Source: Streptomyces sp. NBC_00433 (GTDB taxonomy: Bacteria; Actinomycetota; Actinomycetes; Streptomycetales; Streptomycetaceae). Taken from it: a stretch of 64,000 bases of DNA. Location of the stretch: positions 1,984,001 through 2,048,000 of the forward strand of contig CP107926.1 in NCBI GenBank assembly GCA_036015235.1. The letters are read 5' to 3'. The notes beneath the pieces are model-generated. The model was not told the DNA's origin, did not search any database, and saw only the letters and a list, made by a program, of their open reading frames with translations. The position numbers and the translations under genes are program-made. The stretch's first letter is position 1. Every line of letters begins with the position of its first letter. Positions 53,298-61,115 of this stretch are shown here, piece after piece.

Positions 53298-54370
53298 CGG
53301 AGCCAGACGGGCTCGACGCCCGTCTCGTCGTCGACCGGGGCGGCTTCGCCCTGGACGTCACCTTGACCGTACGGCCCGGCGAGGTGCTCGCCCTGCTCGG
53401 CCCGAACGGCGCGGGCAAGACCACCGCGCTGCGCGCCCTGGCCGGACTGACCCCGCTGACCGGCGGCCATCTGCGGCTGGACGGCGACACCCTGGAAGAC
53501 CCGGCGACACGCCGCAGGGCCGCGCCCGAGAACCGGCCCGTCGGCGTGGTCTTCCAGGACTACCTGCTCTTCCCGCACCTGACGGCGCTGGAGAACGTCG
53601 CCTTCGGGCCGCGCTGCCACGGAATGCCGCGGGCCGCGGCCCGCGCGCTGGCCGCCGGCCTGCTGGACCGGATGGGGCTGGCCGACCACGCGGGCGCCAA
53701 GCCGCGGCGGCTGTCCGGCGGCCAGGCCCAGCGCGTCGCGCTGGCCCGCGCGCTGGCCACCGGGCCGCGGATGCTGCTGCTCGACGAGCCGCTCGCGGCG
53801 CTCGACGCCCGCGCCAGGCTCGACGTCCGCGCCGAACTGCGGCGGCACCTCGCCGCCTTCGAAGCGGTGGCGGTCCTGGTCACCCACGACCCGCTGGACG
53901 CGATGGTCCTGGCGGACCGGCTGGTCGTGATCGAGAACGGCCGCCCCGTCCAGGAGGGCACACCGGCCGAGGTCGCCCGCCGCCCGCGCACGGACTACAT
54001 CGCCCGGCTCGTCGGCCTCAACCTCTACCGTGGCGAGGCCGCGGCCCGGACCGTCCGGCTGGCCCCGGGCCTCGGCCTCGCCACGGCTGAAGACCTCGAC
54101 GGGCCCGCCTTCGTGGCCTTCCCCCCGGGCGCGGTGGCCCTCCACGCCGAGCGCGCCGCCGCCGGCGCCGGCGCATGGCCGGCGGAGGTCGCCGGCATGG
54201 AGTCCCACGGCGACCGGATCCGCGTCGCCCTCACCGGCTCCGGCCCGGCGGCCGGCCTCCCCCTCGCCGCCGACCTGACGGCTGTCGCCGTCGCCGAACT
54301 CGCCCTCGCCCCCGGCGACACCGTGTGGGTCTCGGTCGGGCTGACCGATACCCACGCCTATCCGGCCTGA
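53294..54370 (+). CDS. modC: Molybdate ABC transporter, ATPase
   Basis: 358 residues. Walker A GPNGAGKTT near residue 40, Q-loop VVFQDYLLFPHLTALENV, signature RRLSGGQAQRVALARAL, Walker B RMLLLDEPLAALD, and H-loop VLVTHDPLDAM. A C-terminal MOP/TOBE-like molybdate-binding domain follows (from about residue 280: WPAEVAGMESHGDRIRVAL … LAPGDTVWVSVGLTDTHAYP). It energises molybdate import. GTG 53294 overlaps the modB stop. The operon could feed the molybdenum enzyme encoded at 24-28 kb. Confidence 0.93.
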   Translation: MTEPDGLDARLVVDRGGFALDVTLTVRPGEVLALLGPNGAGKTTALRALAGLTPLTGGHLRLDGDTLEDPATRRRAAPENRPVGVVFQDYLLFPHLTALENVAFGPRCHGMPRAAARALAAGLLDRMGLADHAGAKPRRLSGGQAQRVALARALATGPRMLLLDEPLAALDARARLDVRAELRRHLAAFEAVAVLVTHDPLDAMVLADRLVVIENGRPVQEGTPAEVARRPRTDYIARLVGLNLYRGEAAARTVRLAPGLGLATAEDLDGPAFVAFPPGAVALHAERAAAGAGAWPAEVAGMESHGDRIRVALTGSGPAAGLPLAADLTAVAVAELALAPGDTVWVSVGLTDTHAYPA

Positions 54371-54510
54371 CGGCCGGGGGAGAGTGCCACTTGCGATGGC
54401 CCGCAGGCCTTCCGGTGCGTGGGGGCTGGTCGCTCCGTTCTCCCCCGGCGCTTCGCCCGGGGGTACCCCCGCACCCTGGGTAGGTGCCTCGTCCTGTTGC
54501 GTTCACAGTT

Positions 54511-54614
54511 GCGGTCCGCTGTGGCTGGCCGCGCAGTTCCCCGGGCCCCTGTGGCTTGCCCTCTGGGCGGAGGGTGAGCGTTTTTCAGGGGCGCGGGGAG
54601 CTGCGCGACCAGCC
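54511..54614. repeat. Pair of dispersed palindromic repeats after modC
   Basis: An inverted copy (about 54525-54550, with small differences) and a direct copy (54588-54609) face each other around GAGGGTGAGCGTTTTTC. They can form a long hairpin between the convergent modC and ThuA genes and may serve both as terminator. Confidence 0.65.
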
Positions 54615-54656
54615 AGGACGGCGGGTCGGACGCGGGACGGGGGAAGGGGCTACGCC

Positions 54657-55904
54657 TTAGGCGGTGGGCAGGGTCCAGGACTGGTTGGCCGAGCCGGTGC
54701 ACGACCAGATCTGGAGCTTCGTGCCGTTGGCCGAGGTATTGCCCGTGGCGTCGAGGCACTTGCCCGACTGCGGGTTGACCAGGGAGCCGTTGGCGCCGGG
54801 TTGCCAGACCTGCGACCCGGTCCCGTTGCAGTCGTAGAGCTGAACCTTCGTACCGTTGGCCGTGCCGGCCGCGGCCACGTCAAGGCACTTGCCCAGCGCC
54901 TGGAGCGCACCCCCGGACGCCACCGTCCAGCTCTGCGCAGCAGTCCCGTTGCAGTCGTACAGCTGCACCGCCGTGCCATTGGCACTGCTCGCCCCCGCGA
55001 CATCGGCGCACTTCCCGCCGAAGCCGTGGATCGGCCCCTTCGCACCGCCCGACGGCGGGGTGACGGGGCCTGACTGACCGCCCAGCCAGCGCAGCCCCTG
55101 GAGCAGGAGCTGGTTCTGCTGCGCACTCGCGAAGGTCGAGGACAACGTCGTGTTCGTGGCGTAGTCCATCGCGTTGTGGCCGAAGTTGTTGTAGATCATC
55201 TTGTAGTTGTGGTTGGTCCACACGATCGGGTAGTACCCGCTGTACCAGGTCTGGCTGGGGTCCGTGCCGATCGGGAAAGTGGACTGGTCCATTGACGCCA
55301 GGATGTCGATGTTCGGGTTCTGCCGCAGATCGTGCTGCCAGCTGTACCACTCGCTGACCGACGACGTGATCGTGGACGGCAGGCCCGCGGTCGCGGGGTG
55401 GTTCGGGTCCTCGATCTTCAGCGTCTCCGAGGTCGGACCCCAGCTGTTGGACTGGAAGGTGCCGGTGCCGAGGAAGGTCTCGTGGTACCAGGACCAGTCG
55501 CTGGGCGTCTGGTCGTTGTAGGCCGAGACGTGGAAGCCCATCCAGCCGCCGCCGTTGTTCATGTACGTCTGGAAGGCGCTGCGCTGGGCCGCGGTCTGCG
55601 GGTAGTTGTCGAGGAACAGCACGACCTGGTAATTCGCCAGGTTGGCGGTGTTGAGCTGGTTCCAGTCGTTGGTCGCGGTGTACGAGAAGCCGTTGGCCGC
55701 GGCCTGCTGCGGGAACCACGCGTTCGCCTCGTGCACGAAGCTGATGTGCGCGGCGTCGTAGGTGCCGTCGTAGAAGGCGAGCACCTTGAACGGGGCCGCC
55801 GCGTGCGCCCGGTGGGCCGGCGCGGCGAGCGCCGCGAGCAGCACGGCGAGCAGGGCGAACAGGCGTATCAGGAGCCGGGGTTGTGCGGTGCGGGTTCTGA
55901 CCAT
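54657..55904 (-). CDS. Secreted ThuA-domain protein with ricin-type lectin domain
   Basis: 415 residues. A signal peptide (LLIRLFALLAVLLAALAAPAHRAHA) is followed by a ThuA (trehalose-utilisation, glutamine amidotransferase-like) domain to about residue 270: KVLAFYDGTYDAAHISFVHEANAWF, VVLFLDNYPQTAAQRSAFQTYMNNGGGWMGFHVSA, WYHETFLGTG, PIVWTNHNYKMIYNNFGH. A C-terminal ricin B-type lectin (about 290-415) has three QxW-like repeats (KCADVAGASSANGTAVQLYDCNG and two variants). It is likely an extracellular carbohydrate-acting or -binding protein. ATG 55904 follows AAGGAAGG. Bases 54836-55020 of the lectin part recur inverted at 56319-56503. Confidence 0.85.
   Translation of the reverse strand: MVRTRTAQPRLLIRLFALLAVLLAALAAPAHRAHAAAPFKVLAFYDGTYDAAHISFVHEANAWFPQQAAANGFSYTATNDWNQLNTANLANYQVVLFLDNYPQTAAQRSAFQTYMNNGGGWMGFHVSAYNDQTPSDWSWYHETFLGTGTFQSNSWGPTSETLKIEDPNHPATAGLPSTITSSVSEWYSWQHDLRQNPNIDILASMDQSTFPIGTDPSQTWYSGYYPIVWTNHNYKMIYNNFGHNAMDYATNTTLSSTFASAQQNQLLLQGLRWLGGQSGPVTPPSGGAKGPIHGFGGKCADVAGASSANGTAVQLYDCNGTAAQSWTVASGGALQALGKCLDVAAAGTANGTKVQLYDCNGTGSQVWQPGANGSLVNPQSGKCLDATGNTSANGTKLQIWSCTGSANQSWTLPTA
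54836..55020 (-). repeat. 185-bp inverted repeat, left arm
   Basis: Reverse complement of 56319-56503 with a single mismatch in 185 bases (position 56333 is T where this arm implies C). It lies inside the ricin domain of the ThuA gene. The arms are separated by about 1.3 kb. Confidence 0.9.
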
Positions 55905-56124
55905 GAGGGGCCTTCCTTGTGCACGACGGTGGGGGAGACGTGCGCCTGTAGCAGGATTCAAAGGTCTAGACGCTGTTCATGTCAATGACCTATGGTCCAT
56001 ACCATCCACGAGAGCCCCCACACTTCCGCCTCGTGGTCGAGGAGCCCCCCATGACACTCATCGCTCGTCGCAGTAACCGCTTTCCCAGAAGCTCCTACGC
56101 CTCGCTGTCGCGCACCCCCAGCGG

Positions 56125-56553
56125 ATGGGCATCGCGATGACCGACACGCAGACCCTGACGGAGTCGCGCCGGCCCGCGGGCTCCAACAACCTCTTCATCG
56201 CCTGGGAGACGCTCACCAACGCGGACAACCCGGACGTGGCGCCCGGCGGCTCCACGACACGGCCGACGACGCCGCCCGCCGGCGGCGGGGCCGGGCCGAT
56301 CCACGGGATCGGCGGGATCGGCGGGAAGTGCGTCGATGTCGCGGGGGCGAGCAGTGCCAATGGCACGGCGGTGCAGCTGTACGACTGCAACGGGACTGCT
56401 GCGCAGAGCTGGACGGTGGCGTCCGGGGGTGCGCTCCAGGCGCTGGGCAAGTGCCTTGACGTGGCCGCGGCCGGCACGGCCAACGGTACGAAGGTTCAGC
56501 TCTGGACCTGCACGAATTCGGCCAACCAGGCCTGGGTCCTCCCGAGCGCCTAA
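56125..56553 (+). pseudogene. Fragment of a secreted ricin-lectin protein
   Basis: 142 codons open from ATG 56125, without a signal peptide or credible ribosome site. The first 50 residues (containing AGSNNLFIAWETLTNADNPDVAPGG) look like the end of a catalytic domain, followed by a Thr/Pro linker and two of the three ricin repeats. A separate short frame, 56051-56140 (MTLIARRSNRF…), with a GGAG site, looks like the lost N-terminus of the same or another gene. Most of the lectin part is the 185-bp copy of the ThuA gene's lectin. It is best read as a decayed, partly duplicated gene. Confidence 0.65.
56319..56503 (+). repeat. 185-bp inverted repeat, right arm
   Basis: 184 of 185 bases are identical to the reverse complement of 54836-55020. 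Similarity continues weakly leftward (CCGATCCACGG) after a nine-base indel and stops abruptly at the right, after GGTTCAGCTCT. Confidence 0.9.
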
Positions 56554-56597
56554 GGGGGCTGCCCCTTACCCCGGCTCTGCGTCTGACCCGCCGTCTC

Positions 56598-56797
56598 GGC
56601 TGGTCGCGCAGTTCCCCGCGCCCCTTTTGGCCTGCTCCTTCCGCCGCCAGGCGTTGGTCCCTGCCAGGGCGTTGCCCTCTGCGCAGGAGGGTGAGCGTTT
56701 TTCAGGGGCGCGGGGAACTGCGCGACCAGCCCCCCACACAGCGCAACCGTGGAGTGCGTAACAGCACCCCGCAGGGAGTGGCGGGGAACTGCGCGAC
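56598..56797. repeat. Long hairpin and extra copy of the dispersed palindromic repeat
   Basis: Bases 56598-56625 and 56704-56731 are perfectly complementary over 28 bases with a 78-base loop; each arm contains the GGGGCGCGGGGAACTGCGCG core. A further variant copy (GAGTGGCGGGGAACTGCGCG) lies at about 56776-56795. They fill the gap between the lectin fragment and the VOC gene, with no gene in 56554-56934. Confidence 0.8.
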
Positions 56798-56934
56798 AAG
56801 CCCCCACCGGGGGGAGGGCGGGCGCCCGCCCACAAAGACGGCGCCGCCGCGAAGATGGGTGCGCATTCGCGGCGGCGCCCCTACGCGTCCGTTTCGTTCA
56901 AGACGGGCGACGGCCACGCGCCTAGCGTGGTGGC

Positions 56935-57339
56935 ATGAACGCACACCCCGTGACACCCCGCATCGCCCTGCTCGGCCTCGTCGTCGCCGACATGGCAACT
57001 TCGCTCGCCTTCTACCGCCGGCTCGGGATCGAGGTGCCGGCGGTGGCGGACGGTGAGCCGCACGCCGAGGTCACGCTGCCCGGCGGGCTGCGGCTGGCGT
57101 GGGACACCGTGGAGACCGTCCGGTCGTTCGACCCCGGCTGGTCGCCCGCGACCGGCAGCCGGGTCGCGCTGGCCTTCGAGTGCGGGACCCCGGCGGGGGT
57201 GGACGCGATGTGGGAGGAGCTGACGGGGGCCGGGTACGAGGGGCACCTCAAGCCGTGGGACGCCTTCTGGGGCCAGCGCTACGCCGTCGTCCACGACCCG
57301 GACGGCAATGCCGTCGACCTCTTCGCGGCCTCGGCCTAG
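56935..57339 (+). CDS. VOC-family (glyoxalase/bleomycin-resistance fold) protein
   Basis: 134 residues with paired beta-alpha-beta-beta-beta modules: IALLGLVVADMATSLAFYRRLGIEVP at the N-terminus, then GSRVALAFECGTPAGVDAMWEELTGAG, and YAVVHDPDGNAVDLFA at the end, where the Glu/Asp metal ligand of the family usually sits (here Asp-Leu-Phe). Substrate unknown. ATG 56935. Its TAG stop overlaps the stop of the convergent AraC gene as CTAG. Confidence 0.85.
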   Translation: MNAHPVTPRIALLGLVVADMATSLAFYRRLGIEVPAVADGEPHAEVTLPGGLRLAWDTVETVRSFDPGWSPATGSRVALAFECGTPAGVDAMWEELTGAGYEGHLKPWDAFWGQRYAVVHDPDGNAVDLFAASA

Positions 57340-58019
57340 CCGAGCAGTTCGCGCAGGGGCACGCCGGCCAGTGAGCGCACCTCGCGGGACAGGTGCGGCT
57401 GGTCGGCGTAGCCGGCGTCCGCGGCGACGCGGGACAGGGGGGTGCCCGCCCTGGCCATCTCCAGCGCCCGCTGGAGCCGCAGCACCCGGGCCAGCGTGCG
57501 CGGGCCGTAGCCGAAGACGGCTTCGCAGCGGCGGCGCAACTGCCGCTCGCCGAGGCCGCACGCGGCGGCGACGCCGCCGACCCGGCGGCCTTCCTTCAGG
57601 GCGGCGGCGACCGCGGCGGGCAGCGGGTCGGCGGGGCCGACCGCGCGGGCCCGGTCGGCGGCCCAGGCGTCGAGGACGGCCGCGGGGCGGGCGTCCGCGC
57701 GGGTCGCGAGCCGCCTGGCGTCGGCGGCGGGCCACAGGTCGCCGAGCGGGACGCGCAGGTCGCGGATCTCGTGGGCGGGTGTGCCCAGCAGCGCGGGGCC
57801 GACGCCGGGGGCGAAGCGTACGCCCGCGTAGCTGCTGCCCGGCCGGTCCACGGCGACGTGCGCCGCCGTGTCGGGCCCGGCGACGAGCAGTTCGCCGTCG
57901 TGCCAGATCAGGTCCATGCAGCCGTCGGGCAGCACCCGGTAGGGGCCGCCGCCGCTGTGGGTCCGCGTCCACAGGACCACCCCGGGTGCCAGGCCGGCCG
58001 TCTCCCGATACGCGCTCAT
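57336..58019 (-). CDS. AraC-family transcriptional regulator
   Basis: 227 residues. The N-terminal half is a cupin-like sensor of the DUF6597 type (YRVLPDGCMDLIWHDGELLVAGPDTAAH, GVRFAPGVGPALLGTPAHEIRDLRVPL). The C-terminal half is the AraC double HTH (RVGGVAAACGLGERQLRRRCEAVFGYGPRTLARVLRLQRALEMARAGTPLSRVAADAGYADQPHLSREVRSLAG). ATG 58019. It is convergent with the VOC gene and lies 20 bases after the YihY gene. Proteins of this layout often sit next to VOC genes, so the neighbour may be a target. Confidence 0.85.
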   Translation of the reverse strand: MSAYRETAGLAPGVVLWTRTHSGGGPYRVLPDGCMDLIWHDGELLVAGPDTAAHVAVDRPGSSYAGVRFAPGVGPALLGTPAHEIRDLRVPLGDLWPAADARRLATRADARPAAVLDAWAADRARAVGPADPLPAAVAAALKEGRRVGGVAAACGLGERQLRRRCEAVFGYGPRTLARVLRLQRALEMARAGTPLSRVAADAGYADQPHLSREVRSLAGVPLRELLG

Positions 58020-58039
58020 CCCTCCATGGTGCCCCGCGG

Positions 58040-59272
58040 TCATCCGCGGTGGTGCTCGTCCCAGGGCGACTGCTGCGGGGGGAAGGGGGGCACCGGGGGC
58101 GGTGCGAGGGGGCGCGGCGGGCGGGGCGGGACCAGCGGGGCCGGCGGCTCGGGCTTGGGGCGGCGGGCGCGCAGGCGGGAGCGGACGTCGCTGTGGGGGA
58201 GGACGTCGACCCAGCGTTCGGGGTACTCGGCGGGCGGCGGGTCGTCGTCCTCCTCGGCCGCGGCGGCCTGGCGGGCGCGGCGGGCGGCGGCTCGGGCGAC
58301 GACCTCCGCGGCGGCGGCGATCTTGCGCTCGTCGTTCTCCTGGCGGGCCGCGGCGGTGCCGAGCGAGGGCCACACCCGGTCGACGGCGGCGTTGACCGCG
58401 GCGCCGACCAGGACGGCGAAGGCCGAGACGCCGATCCACAGGAGTACGGCCACGGGCGCGGCCAGCGAGCCGTAGATCGTCGGGCCCTCGACCGCGTGCG
58501 TGAGGTAGATCCGCAGGATGAAGCTGCCGAGCACCCACATCAGCAGGGCGACGAGCGCGCCGGGCACGTCCTCGTACCAGGGCGCCCGTACGGGCACGGA
58601 CACGTGGTAAAGCGTGGTGAGGAAGGCGACCGAGGCCAGCAGGACGAACGGCCAGTAGAGGACGTGGACCGTGCCCGAGGTCCCCGGCACCAGGTCGTTG
58701 ACGGCGTTCGGGCCGACCACGATGAGCGGGAGCACCGCGGCGCCCAGGATCAGCGCGACCACGAAGAGGCCGAGTGACATCAGCCGGGTGCGGACGATGC
58801 CGCGGCGGCCTTCGAGGCCGTACATGATGGTGATGGTGTCGACGAAGACGTTCACCGCACGGGAGCCGGACCACAGGGCGATCAGGAAGCCCAGCGAGAT
58901 CAGGTCGGGGCGGCGCCCGTGGAAGACGTCGTCCACCAGGGGCTTGACCAGTTGGTTGACGCCGTTGTCGGACAGGACCGTCGCGGAGGCGCTGAGGATG
59001 TTGTGGCGTATGTGGTCGATGGTGTCCAGGCCGACGACCGTGTCGACGTAGCCGAGCGCGCCGACCAGGCCGAGCAGCAGCGGCGGCAGGGACAGCAGCA
59101 CGAAGAAGGCCGCCTCGGCGGCGAGTCCGGTGACCCGGTATTCCATGCAGGAGTCGACCGTGTCCTTGAGCAGGAGCCAGCCGACCTTCCGCTTCGAGAC
59201 GTTCCGGTAGAGCACCCGGGCCCGCCGCCAGCGGCTCGGACGCCGATGGCTTCTTTCTTCCGCTGCTTGCAC
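58040..59272 (-). CDS. YihY/BrkB-family inner membrane protein
   Basis: 410 residues with six membrane helices. The family starts with VTGLAAEAAFFVLLSLPPLLLGLVGALGYV, then LGFLIALWSGSRAVNVFVDTITIMYG, and a later SLAAPVAVLLWIGVSAFAVLVGAAVNAAVDRVWP. The last 100 residues are cytoplasmic, Arg/Glu-rich, then strongly Pro-rich. Despite the old name ribonuclease BN it is not a nuclease; its function is unknown, possibly transport or envelope related. GTG 59272 with AAGGGG directly upstream is the longest start. Divergent from the AidB-like gene, with 18 bases between the starts. Confidence 0.85.
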   Translation of the reverse strand: MQAAEERSHRRPSRWRRARVLYRNVSKRKVGWLLLKDTVDSCMEYRVTGLAAEAAFFVLLSLPPLLLGLVGALGYVDTVVGLDTIDHIRHNILSASATVLSDNGVNQLVKPLVDDVFHGRRPDLISLGFLIALWSGSRAVNVFVDTITIMYGLEGRRGIVRTRLMSLGLFVVALILGAAVLPLIVVGPNAVNDLVPGTSGTVHVLYWPFVLLASVAFLTTLYHVSVPVRAPWYEDVPGALVALLMWVLGSFILRIYLTHAVEGPTIYGSLAAPVAVLLWIGVSAFAVLVGAAVNAAVDRVWPSLGTAAARQENDERKIAAAAEVVARAAARRARQAAAAEEDDDPPPAEYPERWVDVLPHSDVRSRLRARRPKPEPPAPLVPPRPPRPLAPPPVPPFPPQQSPWDEHHRG

Positions 59273-59290
59273 CCCCTTACGTTAGCGGGC

Positions 59291-60928
59291 ATGACTGCCC
59301 CCACTCACACGGTGACGAACCAGGTCCCGCCCCTGGTCGGCCATGACGTGTACAGCACCGACACCGCCCTGACCGAGGCCGTCGCGCGGCACGCGGACCC
59401 GGCCGGGCTGGCGGAGATCGGCGAGGAGCTGTCCCTGCTCGGGACCGCGGCGGGTTCCGCACAGGCGCAGAGGTGGGGCGAGGAGGCGAACACGTACTCC
59501 CCCGTGCTGCGCACCCACGACCGCTACGGCAACCGGGTCGACGAGGTCGACTTCCACCCGTCCTGGCACCGGCTGCTCGGCCACGCCGTCACGGCCGGCC
59601 TGACCGACGCCTGGTCACGGCCCGACGGGCACCTGCGGCGGGCGGCCGGCTTCCTGGTCTGGTCCCAGGTGGAGGCCGGGCACGGCTGCCCGGTGTCCAT
59701 GACGCACGCGGCGGTGCCCGCGCTGCGCACCGACCCCGTCCTGGCCGCCGAGTGGGAGCCGCTGCTCGGCTCGCACGTATACGATCCGCGGCTGGTGCCG
59801 GCCGGTGAGAAGCCGGGCGCGCTGTTCGGGATGGGCATGACCGAGAAGCAGGGCGGCTCGGACGTCCGTGCGAACACCACCGCCGCGCAGCCGCTCGCCG
59901 AGGAGGGTGCGTATCTGCTCACCGGGCACAAGTGGTTCTGCTCCGCGCCGATGTCGGACGGCTTCCTGGTGCTGGCGCAGGCGCCGGCGGGGCTGACCTG
60001 CTTCCTGCTGCCGCGGGTGCTGCCGGACGGCACGCGCAACGTCTTCGCGATCCAGCGGCTGAAGGACAAGCTCGGCAACCGCTCCAACGCCTCCTCCGAG
60101 GTCGAGTTCGCCGGCACCTGGGCCCGGCGGGTCGGCGAGGAGGGCCGCGGAGTCGCCACGATCATCGAGATGGTGGCCGCGACCCGGCTGGACTGCGCGC
60201 TCGGTTCGGCGGCGCTCATGCGGCAGGCCGTCGCGCAGGCGGTGCACCACGCCACCCACCGGGCCGCGTTCGGCGGGCCGCTGATCGGCAAGCCGCTGAT
60301 GCGCAACGTCCTGGCGGACCTGGCCCTGGAGTCCGAGGCCGCCACCACGACGGCGCTGCGGCTCGCCGCGGCCTGCGACACCGACACCGAGCAGGAGCGG
60401 CACTTCCGGCGGCTCGCGGTCGCGGTGACGAAATTCTGGGTCACCAAGCGGTGCCCCGCCGTCGCGGCGGAGGCGCTGGAATGCCTGGGCGGCAACGGCT
60501 ACGTCGAGGAGTCCGGCATGCCGCGGATCTTCCGGGAGTCGCCGCTCAACTCGGTCTGGGAGGGCTCGGGGAACGTCCAGGCGCTCGACGTACTGCGCGT
60601 CCTGGGCCGTGAGCCGCTCGCGGTCAACGCCTTCCTCACCGAGGTGGGCCTGGCGCGGGGCGCCGACCACCGCCTCGACGCGGCCGTCAAGGACCTGCTC
60701 TCCGAGCTGGGCGATCTCGACGGTGTCGAGGGACGCGCCCGGCGGATCGTCGAGCGCATGGCGCTCGTACTCCAGGGCTCCCTCCTCGTCAGGTTCGCCC
60801 CGGGCGCGGTCGCGGACGCCTTCTGCGCCTCGCGCCTGGGAGGCGACTGGGGTGCGACCTTCGGTACGCTCCCGGCCGGCCTCGACCTCGCCCCGATCCT
60901 CACCCGCGCCGCACCGGCCGCGCCGTAA
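59291..60928 (+). CDS. Acyl-CoA dehydrogenase family protein (AidB-like)
   Basis: 545 residues, the AidB length rather than the 380 of ordinary acyl-CoA dehydrogenases. Domain marks: GMGMTEKQGGSDVRANTTAA (flavin-binding), LLTGHKWFCSAPMSDGFLVLAQAP, and IFRESPLNSVWEGSGNVQALDVLR near the C-terminus with the catalytic-type Glu in WEGSGN. AidB proteins bind FAD and DNA and are made during alkylation stress in enteric bacteria. Actinobacterial relatives are common, and their role (acyl-CoA oxidation or DNA protection) is unsettled. ATG 59291. Confidence 0.85.
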   Translation: MTAPTHTVTNQVPPLVGHDVYSTDTALTEAVARHADPAGLAEIGEELSLLGTAAGSAQAQRWGEEANTYSPVLRTHDRYGNRVDEVDFHPSWHRLLGHAVTAGLTDAWSRPDGHLRRAAGFLVWSQVEAGHGCPVSMTHAAVPALRTDPVLAAEWEPLLGSHVYDPRLVPAGEKPGALFGMGMTEKQGGSDVRANTTAAQPLAEEGAYLLTGHKWFCSAPMSDGFLVLAQAPAGLTCFLLPRVLPDGTRNVFAIQRLKDKLGNRSNASSEVEFAGTWARRVGEEGRGVATIIEMVAATRLDCALGSAALMRQAVAQAVHHATHRAAFGGPLIGKPLMRNVLADLALESEAATTTALRLAAACDTDTEQERHFRRLAVAVTKFWVTKRCPAVAAEALECLGGNGYVEESGMPRIFRESPLNSVWEGSGNVQALDVLRVLGREPLAVNAFLTEVGLARGADHRLDAAVKDLLSELGDLDGVEGRARRIVERMALVLQGSLLVRFAPGAVADAFCASRLGGDWGATFGTLPAGLDLAPILTRAAPAAP

Positions 60929-61031
60929 CCGCATTCCTCGGCACGCCCCGGAGGGGGTGGTGCCGCGCCGACTCGGCACCACCCCTGCCCGTGACACGGC
61001 GTCAGGGTCCGCCCAAAGCGCCCGCCCGCGC

Positions 61032-61052
61032 AACCGTTGCAACCGGTTGCGG
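61032..61052 (+). promoter_or_regulatory. Palindromic operator candidate upstream of the GAF regulator
   Basis: GCAACCGTTGC (61032-61042, imperfect) overlaps the perfect 12-base palindrome GCAACCGGTTGC (61041-61052). It ends 63 bases before the regulator's GTG start and is a possible autoregulatory site. Confidence 0.45.
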
Positions 61053-61115
61053 CAAAGCCGAGCGCCTGGGTCCGGGCCCCGGGCACCATGGCAGGAACGG
61101 CAGAACGGAGGCGTC

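Noticed and set aside
56051..56140. 29-codon frame (MTLIARRSNRF…) as an independent small peptide gene
   Set aside because: It has a ribosome site but no hydrophobic or conserved features; it reads better as the lost beginning of the adjacent lectin pseudogene.
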